This document shows, one piece after another, positions 1 through 8,272 of a stretch of DNA of 64,000 bases. Within the stretch, counting starts at the first letter, position 1. Every line of letters starts with the position of its first letter. This DNA is from Myxococcota bacterium (GTDB taxonomy: Bacteria > Myxococcota_C > UBA6777), in assembly GCA_023150835.1 (NCBI GenBank), contig JAKLKB010000001.1:62001-126000 (forward strand), given 5' to 3'. Both the position numbers and the translations under genes were made by a program. The notes beneath the pieces are model-generated. The model was not told the DNA's origin and made no database searches. It worked only from the letters and a program-made list of their open reading frames with translations.

Positions 1-51
1 GGCAGATCTCCGTGTATTGGGTGTTTGCGATGCGGTGCCTGATCTCGTTTC

Positions 52-166
52 ATACGAGATCCGCCCGTTGCGTTATCGTAAAGAGGTAAGGGCAGCCCCC
101 TGTAGCTGCCCAATAATCGGGCGTCTATGCACAGTCCTACGATCACACATCATTCGGATATCGTGT
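52..166 (-). repeat. Dispersed structured repeat, family A (copy 1)
   Basis: Palindrome-rich element of about 115 bp. One end reads ATACGAGATCCGCC and the other ends in CGGATATCGTG; the two ends are near inverted repeats. The centre holds a GGGCAGCC-type stem-loop (GGGCAGCCCCCTGTAGCTGCCC region). Other copies lie near 10.0, 13.2-13.7, 14.2-14.8 and 29.8 kb. It lies 73 bp beyond the stop codon of the reverse-strand malate synthase-like gene, with the CGGATATCGT end nearest that gene. Confidence 0.8.
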
Positions 167-238
167 CACTCATGCGAGAAAAGACGTTCTGAAGTGATAG
201 AGAGGATAGGTGCATCAAGGGCTTCGGAGTTTTACGGG

Positions 239-2293
239 TCAGGGGGATGAGGGAGCCTCGTGGTAGTGTTTGGGACAAAGAGAGCAAGCGGCAGCCCACG
301 GATCTTCGGCGTTTCGGATCACGTCGAAGGTGAAGGGCAAGAGCAGTTCAGAAACAAATTCGACGGGTTCGGGATCGGTGACGAGTTGGCGCAACAGCTT
401 GATCGCGATGGGATACCAACGCGCACACTCGCCTTGCCATCGGATCTGGACGCGCTTGGTGGGCGTTTGCCGACCTTCGCGCAAGAAGTCGACTTCTTCG
501 GCAAGAAGGCGCTCAAAGGTCTGCAAAGAGACGCGCTTGTGGGCGACTTCGGCCCAGAGTTCCCAGCGGGAGCGTTCGGTGGTGGCGAGGTCATCCATCA
601 CACGAACGAAGACGCTTTCGCCCGAAGCGTTGGTCATGGCGGCAGGAAGGGCCACACAGCCGTTGCCACGCAGCCAATCGGCGAGATATTGTAGGGCTTG
701 AAAGATATTGTAGCGGACTTCATCGGGATGATCGTTGGCGATCACATCGGATACAGCGAGATCTGCGGCGAGGATTCCGCGAAGATAAAGCGGATCATCT
801 TCGGAGAGGCCAGAGATATCGGGACCGTCGACGAATCGGAGCAATGGCGCTTGTTCGGTGGGGCTTGGGACGAGTGCGCAGATCAGTTCGTGGAGATCGG
901 TGCTTTGGGGATCGCGTTGGCGGCGTCGCCATGCTTCAACGAGCGCGATGCCGATCCGCACAAAGTTGGGGTGGGCGACCCAAAAGCCGTCGAGTCCACG
1001 TTTGAGTTGAGTGACGACATCTTTGATGTAGCCGACCATGCAAACCTCGAAGGATCGGGGATCGCCGTCTTCGTAAAGGATGCCGTACATTCCGCCGATC
1101 TTGATGCCTTGGATGGGCGAGAGTTCACGGACGAGCCGATCGTGGGAGGCTTTGATGCGGTTGATCACGATGTTGGGATCGGCTTTTACAGGGATGCGGT
1201 AGTTCGGGTCATGGCGGAATAGCCGAGCGGTCGAAGCAAGGAAGTCATGCCATCCAAGTGATCCGCCTAGAAAATACGGAGCGAGCGCCTCTGCGATCTC
1301 TCGAATGCGAAAGATCGCTCGTGGATGTTCAAAGACCACAAACAAACGGATCGAGCCGATCTTGTAGGAAGGATGGAGCGTTTGGAGTTGTTCTTCGGCA
1401 CAACGGATCAGGGTCTTGAAGTAGGCGGCTTCTTCTTCGCTTTCGAGCTTGGGGACGTAAAAGACCAAGGCTTCGGGATAACGCCAGTTGTGGAAGAGTT
1501 GAAGTGCAAAGTCCACGAGATGAAGCGGCAGAGGTTGACCGTGCCAAAGGTGGTGTCCATCGGGCAATGCCAGACCCGGGATGCGTTTGATGGCTTTGGC
1601 CAAGCCAGTAGAGGCGATGGCATAGTGACGTCCCGTCGTTGGGTCGTCATAGGTCAGCGATCCATCATAACAGCCGAGAAGATGGGCATTTGCGGCGAGT
1701 AGCGTTGGCGCGAGAGGGGTCATCGAGTCTTCGTTATCCGCGCCCCAGCGGGGCATCTGGCCGCTTTCTTCGACAAGCCGAGCGATGATCGCAGGTTCGT
1801 TCGGCAGGCGTCGATGCAGCGAATTCATCGCATTGATCGCCATGCGCGGATCATCAGGGGGGCCAAACAAGGTGATGTGTTCGCCTTGCATTGAGGGAGG
1901 GACGTCGACGGTGTGGGTTGGCAGAGGTTGTAAAGAAGGCCCAACAACGATGCGCCCGTTGTGATCGGGCTTTCCGATCACCGTTTCATAAGAGGCAGAA
2001 CGGTAATCGCGGCCTTTGTTGTGTTCGACACACGCCAAGGTCTGCTGATCCACAAAAGCCCGATCTTCTTGGCGCTGGAGCAAGATCGCACACAAGGGAT
2101 CGCGTACTTGTTCGTACAGCGCAACCACAAAACGCATGGCGTCGTCCGTTTCAATGCGGCCAAACTGTTCGACAAGTCCGGGTGTGCGAGACAATCCCGA
2201 GACCGCCACAACAGGTTCAGCGGAGGCGTTTAAGTGGGCAAGAAGCGTAGGGGGAAGAAAGCGAAGGTACGGGGGAATGTGCGTTGTCGACAT
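239..2293 (-). CDS. Divergent malate synthase family protein
   Basis: 684 residues, longer than the ~530 of ordinary malate synthase A. Malate synthase condenses glyoxylate with acetyl-CoA in the glyoxylate cycle. The family pattern is recognisable in order: RIPGLALPDGHHL, comparable to the RPRGWHLPEKHVL segment; HGQPLPLHLVDFALQLFHN, comparable to the DGEP...LFDFGLYFFHN region; FYVPKLES, comparable to FYLPKMES; a Glu in FEHP and an Asp in GWHDF, at the places of the two metal ligands; GFWVAHP, comparable to GTWVAHP; and YLADWLRGNGC followed by MDDLATTERSR, comparable to MEDAATAEISR, keeping the proposed catalytic Asp. The start has AGGTGA 6 nt upstream. The N-terminal ~220 residues are not recognised and there is no isocitrate lyase nearby, so activity on glyoxylate is an inference; a related CoA-dependent reaction is possible. 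Confidence 0.7.
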   Translation of the reverse strand: MSTTHIPPYLRFLPPTLLAHLNASAEPVVAVSGLSRTPGLVEQFGRIETDDAMRFVVALYEQVRDPLCAILLQRQEDRAFVDQQTLACVEHNKGRDYRSASYETVIGKPDHNGRIVVGPSLQPLPTHTVDVPPSMQGEHITLFGPPDDPRMAINAMNSLHRRLPNEPAIIARLVEESGQMPRWGADNEDSMTPLAPTLLAANAHLLGCYDGSLTYDDPTTGRHYAIASTGLAKAIKRIPGLALPDGHHLWHGQPLPLHLVDFALQLFHNWRYPEALVFYVPKLESEEEAAYFKTLIRCAEEQLQTLHPSYKIGSIRLFVVFEHPRAIFRIREIAEALAPYFLGGSLGWHDFLASTARLFRHDPNYRIPVKADPNIVINRIKASHDRLVRELSPIQGIKIGGMYGILYEDGDPRSFEVCMVGYIKDVVTQLKRGLDGFWVAHPNFVRIGIALVEAWRRRQRDPQSTDLHELICALVPSPTEQAPLLRFVDGPDISGLSEDDPLYLRGILAADLAVSDVIANDHPDEVRYNIFQALQYLADWLRGNGCVALPAAMTNASGESVFVRVMDDLATTERSRWELWAEVAHKRVSLQTFERLLAEEVDFLREGRQTPTKRVQIRWQGECARWYPIAIKLLRQLVTDPEPVEFVSELLLPFTFDVIRNAEDPWAAACSLCPKHYHEAPSSP

Positions 2294-2392
2294 CGCGAAT
2301 CACCTGCATCTTTGGGAAAACGCAGACGATACTGGATCACACAAACGCTGTCAACGGCAAGTCGCAGGCTGTGGCGTGATGTTTGCGCAAGA

Positions 2393-3184
2393 TCAGCCGA
2401 GGATCTTTTTGCTCATCTGGTAGCCTTCAAAGAAGCGCTGGACGACGGGGTCAGGATCGATGAGGATTTGATCGGGCGGAGCGACGGCCCAGACCACGCC
2501 GTCATGCAAAAGAGCGATCCGATCTCCTACACTGACGGCGCTTTTGAGATCGTGGGTGATCACGATCGAAGTGACTCCGAGATCGCGTTGGAAGCGCCGG
2601 ATCATCCGATCGATCACGGTGGTGCTGATCGGATCGAGTCCAGCGGTGGGTTCGTCGTACAAGACGCATTCGGGTTGAGTGATGATGGCTCGCGCAAACC
2701 CGACGCGCTTGCGCATCCCCCCCGAAAGTTCAGAAGGATAAAGCGCTTCGATACCCGGGAGTTTGACATCGGCAAGAACACGGGCGGCACGCTTTCGGAT
2801 CTCTTCTTCGGGGACGCTGTCATTTTCACGCAGTGGATAAGCAAGGTTTTCGTACACCGTCAACGAATCAAACAGCGCGTTGGCTTGGAAGACCATCGAA
2901 AGCCGCTTGCGCAGGGGCATCCACTCCGTTTCGCGCAAGTCGTTGACGCGCTGGCCTTCAACCAAGATATCGCCCTGATCGGGCTTGACAAGGCCGATCA
3001 ACATCTTGACGAGGATCGATTTTCCTGTTCCAGAATTCCCGACCAAAGACACCGTTTCTCCCCGATACACCGAGAGATGGATACTTTTAAGGACTTGGAG
3101 CTTTCCGAAGGCTTTGTGGATATCGCGAAACTCCAAAAAAGGCGTATCACTGCGGTGAGGAGAGGTGATTTGGCCTGTTTGCAT
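2393..3184 (-). CDS. ABC transporter ATP-binding protein, MlaF/Ttg2A type
   Basis: 263 residues, one complete ABC ATPase domain after a ~15-residue leader. Visible motifs are Walker A GNSGTGKS, Q-loop in MVFQANALFDSLTV, signature LSGGMRKRVGFARA, Walker B VLYDEPTAGLDP and switch His in VITHD. The LSGGM signature, LFDSLTVYEN segment and ITHDL ending are typical of the MlaF branch, which powers retrograde phospholipid transport between outer and inner membrane together with MlaE permease and MCE-domain MlaD. No permease or MCE gene is adjacent: the neighbours are a malate synthase-like gene and a PA14 protein. The partner genes must therefore be elsewhere, or it serves another MCE-type system. 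The RBS is weak (GAGCGGG). Confidence 0.8.
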   Translation of the reverse strand: MQTGQITSPHRSDTPFLEFRDIHKAFGKLQVLKSIHLSVYRGETVSLVGNSGTGKSILVKMLIGLVKPDQGDILVEGQRVNDLRETEWMPLRKRLSMVFQANALFDSLTVYENLAYPLRENDSVPEEEIRKRAARVLADVKLPGIEALYPSELSGGMRKRVGFARAIITQPECVLYDEPTAGLDPISTTVIDRMIRRFQRDLGVTSIVITHDLKSAVSVGDRIALLHDGVVWAVAPPDQILIDPDPVVQRFFEGYQMSKKILG

Positions 3185-3226
3185 GGTTTGCCCGCTCTGA
3201 TCGTGTGAAGAAGACGGCCTTTTCTT

Positions 3227-3346
3227 GATAGGACTTACGCAGTTGAAAAGGGAAACCGTGAAGAATCAACGCGTTGTAGGGGCGGTTCGCGAACCGCCCG
3301 CGCCCGAACATGGGCCTTTTTCGTATCGAACTGCGTAAGTCCTATC
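3227..3346. mobile_element. MITE-like element (family B) with perfect 18-bp terminal inverted repeats
   Basis: A 120-bp non-coding element bounded by GATAGGACTTACGCAGTT at 3227-3244 and its exact reverse complement at 3329-3346. The centre holds a perfect 20-bp palindrome at 3280-3299 (GGGCGGTTCG and its complement). There is no coding capacity. A decayed one-ended copy of the terminus is at 10231-10247. The ends resemble insertion-sequence termini, so this is most likely a non-autonomous element mobilised in trans; the parent transposase is not in the window. The remaining 3347-3566 shows no gene or structure. Confidence 0.8.
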
Positions 3347-3566
3347 TTGACTTGAGTGACGATAGGAGAAACGGCGAAGGGAGGCAAGGGGCCTGTTGGG
3401 GCGGAGGGACGGCGGAGGTGAGGAAGGCGGATCGAGGCGCGGAAAAAGTGGGTTGAGCGTGGATGGTCTTGTTTTTGGGGAGAAGGTTCGTGTATGTTGC
3501 GCTTTTTTAGCGAGGTGAATGCGCCGATTGGGGCGCGAGGTAGTGTGTTGAAAAGGATCTTTCGGG

Positions 3567-4883
3567 ATGATCGATCGTTTGGTGGGTGAGCTAAAGTCGC
3601 GTTTTGCGTGGATCCGCGAAGTACAGGTTGAACCGCTGTCAGTCTCCAAAGAGCCGTTGCTTGGGGGAGATCAAGGATGGGGAGACTGGCAAGCGTATCG
3701 TATGGTGTTTCATGTGTCGGATTATCGGCTAGAACAGAACACCGCAGCGTTAGAGGAGATCGCAAAAGCGACACTGGGCGAGCGGATCTGGATCGAGCCG
3801 TTGTTTTTGTCCTCCCAAGAAGCGGACGATCTCAAGGCGCTGGGAGAAGATCCAGACGCACGACTGTTGCGTGGGTTGGAGGGATTGCGTGCCAAGAACC
3901 TTGCCTCGGCCCGCCGCTATGTACACGCGGCGATGGACGAGATCTTACGGGTGCTGTGGCTGTTAGAGCAAGAGTTCACCACAACGGGGCTGCACACATG
4001 GCTGATCGCCCGCAAGCTGGAGATGTTGTTTCTTCAGGTGGTGCGTTGGGGATTCGCCTGCGATGGCCGAGTCTTTCGCTCAGATACCGAAGGTTGGGGG
4101 TGCTTTCAACGCGATATCTGCGGGGATGGCAAATGGTTTCCGCTGTCTTTTGCTGCGTATCCCCTACAGATCCGATCTTTTGTGGGACGCCACCAAGCCC
4201 TTTCCGTTGTGGTGACCCAAAGCTACGGGGAAAACGACCTAGAGATCGATCAATTGATGCACCCGCTCCAACAGGCCGCCGAAGCGCTCAAAAAGCGCGT
4301 ACGCACCGAGTGGACGGACGTAACAGAGCGCACACGCCGAGAAAAGCGCCGACGTTTGGTGTGGATCGGCTCGCTGGTGAGTGTGATCGCGATCGCGGTG
4401 GCGGGTTGGTTATGGATGCGCCCTCCGCATTTTGCAGCGGCAGCGTTACCGACAGGCTCCGCAAAAGGCGGGATCACGGGGCGTTATTATGCGGGGCAAA
4501 ACTTCGAGCGTTATGTGCGCCAACGTGCAGATTATGAGCTGAATTTTTCAAGCGACGGCGAACCGATGCCGGGTGTTCCGAAAGATCACTACAGCGTCCG
4601 TTGGGAAGGTTATCTAGAAGCCCCCGAAGCAGGCCTCTACGAGATCTGTGTGCGTGTGGACGACGGTGCGCGGTTGTACCTGCACCGCAAGATGTTGATC
4701 AACGAATGGCGGGTCGGTCATGCCCGAACCCGCTGTCGCCGAGCGCGGCTCCAAAAAGGCTGGCATCCTTTGCGGATCGAGTTCTTTGAGCGCGGATGGA
4801 TGGCCGTTTTGCGCTTGCTGTGGAAAACTCCCAGCGGCCAGCAGCAAGTCTTGATACCTTCGCAACGTCTGTGTTGTCGATAG
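3567..4883 (+). CDS. Membrane-anchored protein with C-terminal PA14 domain
   Basis: 438 residues in three parts. Residues 1-260 form a soluble, partly helical region with no recognised fold. A basic Arg-rich stretch then precedes a single membrane segment at about 264-285 (LVWIGSLVSVIAIAVAGWLWM region). The C-terminal part (about 300-435) looks like a PA14 domain: it starts GITGRYYAGQNF, contains VRWEGYLEAPEAGLYEI and RVDDGARLYLHRK, and ends with an FFERG...LLWKTPSG segment. PA14 domains bind carbohydrate or act as adhesive modules. The order suggests a cytoplasmic N-terminal part and an exported PA14 domain. AAAGGA lies 10 nt before the ATG. The gene converges on the YceI gene downstream. 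The N-terminal function is unknown. Confidence 0.75.
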   Translation: MIDRLVGELKSRFAWIREVQVEPLSVSKEPLLGGDQGWGDWQAYRMVFHVSDYRLEQNTAALEEIAKATLGERIWIEPLFLSSQEADDLKALGEDPDARLLRGLEGLRAKNLASARRYVHAAMDEILRVLWLLEQEFTTTGLHTWLIARKLEMLFLQVVRWGFACDGRVFRSDTEGWGCFQRDICGDGKWFPLSFAAYPLQIRSFVGRHQALSVVVTQSYGENDLEIDQLMHPLQQAAEALKKRVRTEWTDVTERTRREKRRRLVWIGSLVSVIAIAVAGWLWMRPPHFAAAALPTGSAKGGITGRYYAGQNFERYVRQRADYELNFSSDGEPMPGVPKDHYSVRWEGYLEAPEAGLYEICVRVDDGARLYLHRKMLINEWRVGHARTRCRRARLQKGWHPLRIEFFERGWMAVLRLLWKTPSGQQQVLIPSQRLCCR

Positions 4884-4918
4884 CCTCGGAAAAAAGAGGG
4901 GATTGAAAAGAGGGGGAT

Positions 4919-5479
4919 TTATTTGGGGGAGGCGGTCAGTTGGATGGTGATGGTGACGTAGGGGCCTACGGTATCGTAAGAGTGCGAGACTTCAAAGTCG
5001 TGTCGGTTGATCTTTGTAGTCGCCGTAAAGGTCCGATAAGGCTTGCCTTTGTCGTCTGTTTTGATCTCGCTGACGGTCGCGGTCAGTTGGACGCTCACAG
5101 CAATGCCACGAATCGTCAGAGTTCCGTCGATGATCAGGTTGTTTTGTTTGTCTTTTTGGATCTTTGTGCTTTCAAAGGTGGCGCGGCGATAAGCATCCGT
5201 GTTGAAGAAGTCGGCCTCTTTGAGATGTTCGTCTCGTCGAGGAATGCCCGTTTGGATGCTGTCCGTTCGGATGATGGCGGAGATCTTGCTTTTTTCGGGC
5301 TGTTTTTCATCGTAATCCACGGTCGCTTGGAACTGTGAAAAACGGCCTTTGACGGGATAAAGCGTAGACACCTCAAAAGCGAGGCTCGATTGTTTGTAGT
5401 CGATCACATAAGGGCGAGCAGTCGCCAGACTCGGCAAGGCAAGCCAACTGCCAAGGACAACAAAGAACCATCGTTTCAT
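4919..5479 (-). CDS. YceI family periplasmic protein
   Basis: 186 residues. YceI proteins are secreted lipocalin-like barrels that bind isoprenoid or other amphiphilic ligands. The N-terminus is a signal peptide (KR, then a hydrophobic stretch ending SLATA-RP). The mature part shows the family landmarks: DYKQSSLAFEVSTLYPVKGRF, an EKSKISAIIRTDSI strand, HLKEADFFNT and ATFESTKI, then TLTIRGIAVSVQL and INRHDFEVS. The longer open frame upstream was rejected because AGGAGAG lies just before the ATG at 5479. A second YceI gene follows 128 bp upstream in the same direction, so the two may be co-transcribed paralogues. The ligand is unknown. Confidence 0.88.
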   Translation of the reverse strand: MKRWFFVVLGSWLALPSLATARPYVIDYKQSSLAFEVSTLYPVKGRFSQFQATVDYDEKQPEKSKISAIIRTDSIQTGIPRRDEHLKEADFFNTDAYRRATFESTKIQKDKQNNLIIDGTLTIRGIAVSVQLTATVSEIKTDDKGKPYRTFTATTKINRHDFEVSHSYDTVGPYVTITIQLTASPK

Positions 5480-5607
5480 CGCGCTCTCCTGCGGGTGTTG
5501 CGTGGATGTGTAGAGAAAAAAGGGGTGAGCCACCAGCTATTGTGGGGTTAGGCCAAACGGGGGGATCTTGGATCAGAAGCAACACAAGCGCAAGAGCGAA
5601 CCCATCA

Positions 5608-6171
5608 TCACTTACCAACAGCGGCGATATCGAGACTGATGGTGACATCCGCGCCGACGATACCTTTGCCGTAGGAGACTTTGAAGTCGTGACGGTTGAT
5701 GGTAAGGGTGGCTGTGAAGCCGTGGTGCGTCTTTTTGGTTTGGGGGTGTTGCATGGAGCCGTTGTAAGTGGCTTTGAGAACAACGGATTTGGTGATGCCT
5801 CGGATGGTCAGAGCGCCCGTGATATCCAAGGTGTTTTCGCCTGTTTTTTTGACGGCAGTACTTTTGAAGATCAAGCGGGGGTGCTTGGGAGCGTTAAAGA
5901 AGTCAGCATTTTGCAAGTGACCATCGCGCTTTTTGTTGTTGGTGTCGACGCTGGCGACTGCGATGTGGGCTTCGACTTTGCTCTTTTCAGGGTTTGCGAC
6001 ATCATAATCTAGTTTTACTTTGAATTTCCCGAACTTTCCGTTCACATTAGAGAAAAAGTGACGAACCTTAAAGGTGACGCTGGAGTGAACGACGTCGACG
6101 TTGAGGGTTTCGGCGTGGGCGGCAAAAGGGGCGACGATCAAAAAGGCTGCGATCAAGAGAATCTTTTTCAT
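5608..6171 (-). CDS. YceI family periplasmic protein (second paralogue)
   Basis: 187 residues with a clear signal peptide (MKKILLIAAFLIVAPFAAHA, cleavage before ETL). It has the same fold signature as its neighbour: NVDVVHSSVTFKVRHFFSNVNG, SKVEAHIAVASVDTNN, HLQNADFFNAPKHPRL, LTIRGITKSVVL and INRHDFKVSYG. It diverges from the 4919-5479 copy over most of its length, so the duplication is not recent. AAGGAG lies 8 nt before the ATG at 6171, which fixes the start over a longer open frame. It probably heads a two-gene unit with the downstream YceI gene. The role in ligand binding is known for the family; the ligand here is not. Confidence 0.9.
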   Translation of the reverse strand: MKKILLIAAFLIVAPFAAHAETLNVDVVHSSVTFKVRHFFSNVNGKFGKFKVKLDYDVANPEKSKVEAHIAVASVDTNNKKRDGHLQNADFFNAPKHPRLIFKSTAVKKTGENTLDITGALTIRGITKSVVLKATYNGSMQHPQTKKTHHGFTATLTINRHDFKVSYGKGIVGADVTISLDIAAVGK

Positions 6172-6373
6172 GGGAAGGACTCCTTTGTTCCAGAACAGGG
6201 GGTTGTTGGCAGAAAAACAGAGGCGAGCAGCGCGAAGGCTTTTGGGGATGTTGCCCCACAGGCTCCTGCTCAAGTGCGCCTATGAGATGCGTCCTGCTCT
6301 CAGAACGTTGCGTTGATTTTTGGGACAATCTATCCCAACCAAAAAGAAGGCTGCGTCGCGGCCCTCTCTTTGG

Positions 6374-7000
6374 TTAGACACCGGGGAGTTCTTCACGACA
6401 GAGCAGAAAGTGGACGTCGATCTTGTCGCCGCGTTTCCAGACGCCGCCGATGGAGACATGGCGGGATATCCGTCGCATAAAGTCGCGGGTTTCGTGGTAG
6501 ACGAGGACTTGGAGTCCTTGATCGTTGGGGCGGACGGTGGGCCACCCTTTGGCGACGGCGGCTTCGGGGACTTGGTAATAATCGATCACAACGGCCCCGC
6601 GTTCGTGCCATTCGAAGCGTTGGCGCGTGGAATAAGCGACGAAGTATCCGGGACCGAGGAGGCGGTTGAGCAAAAAGCCGTTGTCGTTGTATCCGAAGAT
6701 GCGGGGCGTTCCATCGTTTGGGCGACAAAACACCTTTTTAAACTGCCGATAATTCTGGAAGAGTGGGAGGGTATTGATACCGTGATGGACAACGGGTTGG
6801 AGGGGAGGGCGGTTGTGAGGGACAAAAAAGTCGAGTGTGACGGGCATCGCGAGGGCGGCTTTTTCGTAGAGCGTCGCGAAGAGTTTTGTGGGGATAGCAT
6901 AGATCTGTTCGAGCCGATACTTGGGGGGGAGGGCATCAAGAAAGTTTCCGATCTGTTCGATGGAGATCTCAGGGTCTTGGATCATCGCGTGAAGAGACAT
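6374..7000 (-). CDS. Conserved-looking hypothetical protein
   Basis: 208 residues, soluble, with no signal peptide or membrane segment. I do not recognise a family. The sequence starts MSLHAMIQDPEISIEQIGNF and has a compact alpha/beta composition. The middle GPGYFVAYSTRQRFEWHERG and VVIDYYQVP segments look like beta strands of a folded domain, and there is no low-complexity sequence. A GAGG box lies 8 nt upstream of the ATG at 7000; the open frame continues upstream without a better start. The gene lies 95 bp downstream of the stop of the oxidoreductase gene, in the same direction, so co-transcription is possible. Confidence 0.75.
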   Translation of the reverse strand: MSLHAMIQDPEISIEQIGNFLDALPPKYRLEQIYAIPTKLFATLYEKAALAMPVTLDFFVPHNRPPLQPVVHHGINTLPLFQNYRQFKKVFCRPNDGTPRIFGYNDNGFLLNRLLGPGYFVAYSTRQRFEWHERGAVVIDYYQVPEAAVAKGWPTVRPNDQGLQVLVYHETRDFMRRISRHVSIGGVWKRGDKIDVHFLLCREELPGV

Positions 7001-7095
7001 AGTGAAACCTCGGTGTACCGTTCGTTGGGTTCGAGCGTGGCGGGCGGTTTGTTCGGGTTTGGTTGACTGGTTTTCCAAACAGCGAAGAGGATTTG

Positions 7096-7968
7096 TCAGG
7101 GCTTGACTGTTTGGATGGCTTTCCAAACAGCGGAAAAATCGAGTGTTTCGAGGCCCATGCCGCGAGCGCGCAAAAATTGGGCGTTGGCGGCGGCGATGGT
7201 GGGCAGAGGGAGAGCGCAGATCTCGCCGAGTGCAAGGGCAAGACGCAGATCTTTTTGCATGTGTTGGAGGGGAAAGGAAGGGGAGAACTGTTCTTGTTCG
7301 ATCATCGGGCCTTTGAGACGAAACATCGGGTTGGCGGTGGCCCCTGCATCAAGAACGGCGAAGAGATCTTCGGGGGCGAGATGGTTGGCTTGTGCGAGGG
7401 CGATCCCTTCGCAAAAAGCGGCCATCATGCCGCCCATGATCATGTTGACGACGAGTTTCATGGCACTGCCTTGTCCGACTTCGCCGAGATAGACGGTGAG
7501 TTTTCCGATGGCCTCGAAGGCTTCTTTCATCTCGTCGTAGAGGGCATGATCGCCAGCGGCGAGGAGCACAAGTGTCGCATCTTCGGCAGGTTTTTTACTG
7601 CCGGATACAGGGGCTTCGAGATAGCGTGCATCTTTGGCGCGAACGGCTTTGGCGATGGCATGGGAGGTTTGTGGATCGATGGTGGACATCTCGACGTAGC
7701 CTTTGCCTTGGCTGAGTCCTTCGATCACGCCGTCTTTTCCGAAGGCGATGGCATGGGAAGCTTCGGGATTGGAGACCATCGCTATGGTGATATCGCAGGT
7801 GGAGGCGACATCAGCGGGGCTTTCTGCGGGCTTGGCACCTGCTTCGGTGAGAGGGGCCATCTTTTCGCGGTCGCGGTTCCATACGGTAAGGTCGAACCCA
7901 GCGTGAAGAAGGTTGCGGGCCATCGCAGACCCCATAATCCCTAAACCGAGAAAGCCCAATTTGACCAT
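7096..7968 (-). CDS. NAD(P)-dependent beta-hydroxyacid dehydrogenase (3-hydroxyisobutyrate dehydrogenase/GLYR1 family)
   Basis: 290 residues, the usual family length. The N-terminal Rossmann motif is GLGIMGSAMARNL (residues 6 on), followed by VWNRDREK, where the Arg after the second strand suggests NADP(H) preference. The substrate-binding segment reads APVSGSKKPAEDATL and the catalytic Lys lies in GQGSAMKLVVNMIMGG. The family reduces or oxidises beta-hydroxy acids such as 3-hydroxyisobutyrate, tartronate semialdehyde or succinic semialdehyde; the substrate cannot be read from sequence. GGAG lies 8-9 nt before the ATG at 7968. The much longer upstream frame is non-coding by composition. It is divergent from the archaemetzincin-like gene, with a ~300-bp intergenic region containing no clear promoter. 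Confidence 0.88.
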   Translation of the reverse strand: MVKLGFLGLGIMGSAMARNLLHAGFDLTVWNRDREKMAPLTEAGAKPAESPADVASTCDITIAMVSNPEASHAIAFGKDGVIEGLSQGKGYVEMSTIDPQTSHAIAKAVRAKDARYLEAPVSGSKKPAEDATLVLLAAGDHALYDEMKEAFEAIGKLTVYLGEVGQGSAMKLVVNMIMGGMMAAFCEGIALAQANHLAPEDLFAVLDAGATANPMFRLKGPMIEQEQFSPSFPLQHMQKDLRLALALGEICALPLPTIAAANAQFLRARGMGLETLDFSAVWKAIQTVKP

Positions 7969-8272
7969 GATCTTGGCTCCTTTTGATGGATGTGGGACTT
8001 GTGTTCCAAGCGTCTGTGGAGGGTAGCTTGTGGGATGGGGAGTGTCAACATTCCGAGAGGCGAGGTGTTTTGGCGCGTGTGATGGGCTTGGCCTTTGTGG
8101 AGGCTGCTTTGGAGTCGGGCCAAACAGTCGGCAAGCTTGTGCTGCTGCCTTGATCGGGTGTGATAAATGGATCGCCCACAGGAACTTTTGGAGGCGGGCA
8201 TTGTCTTTGGGCGAGGCCAAAACCTTGTTTGTGTCGTTGCGGGTCGTGCGTTTGGATCGGAGCGGTATGGCG

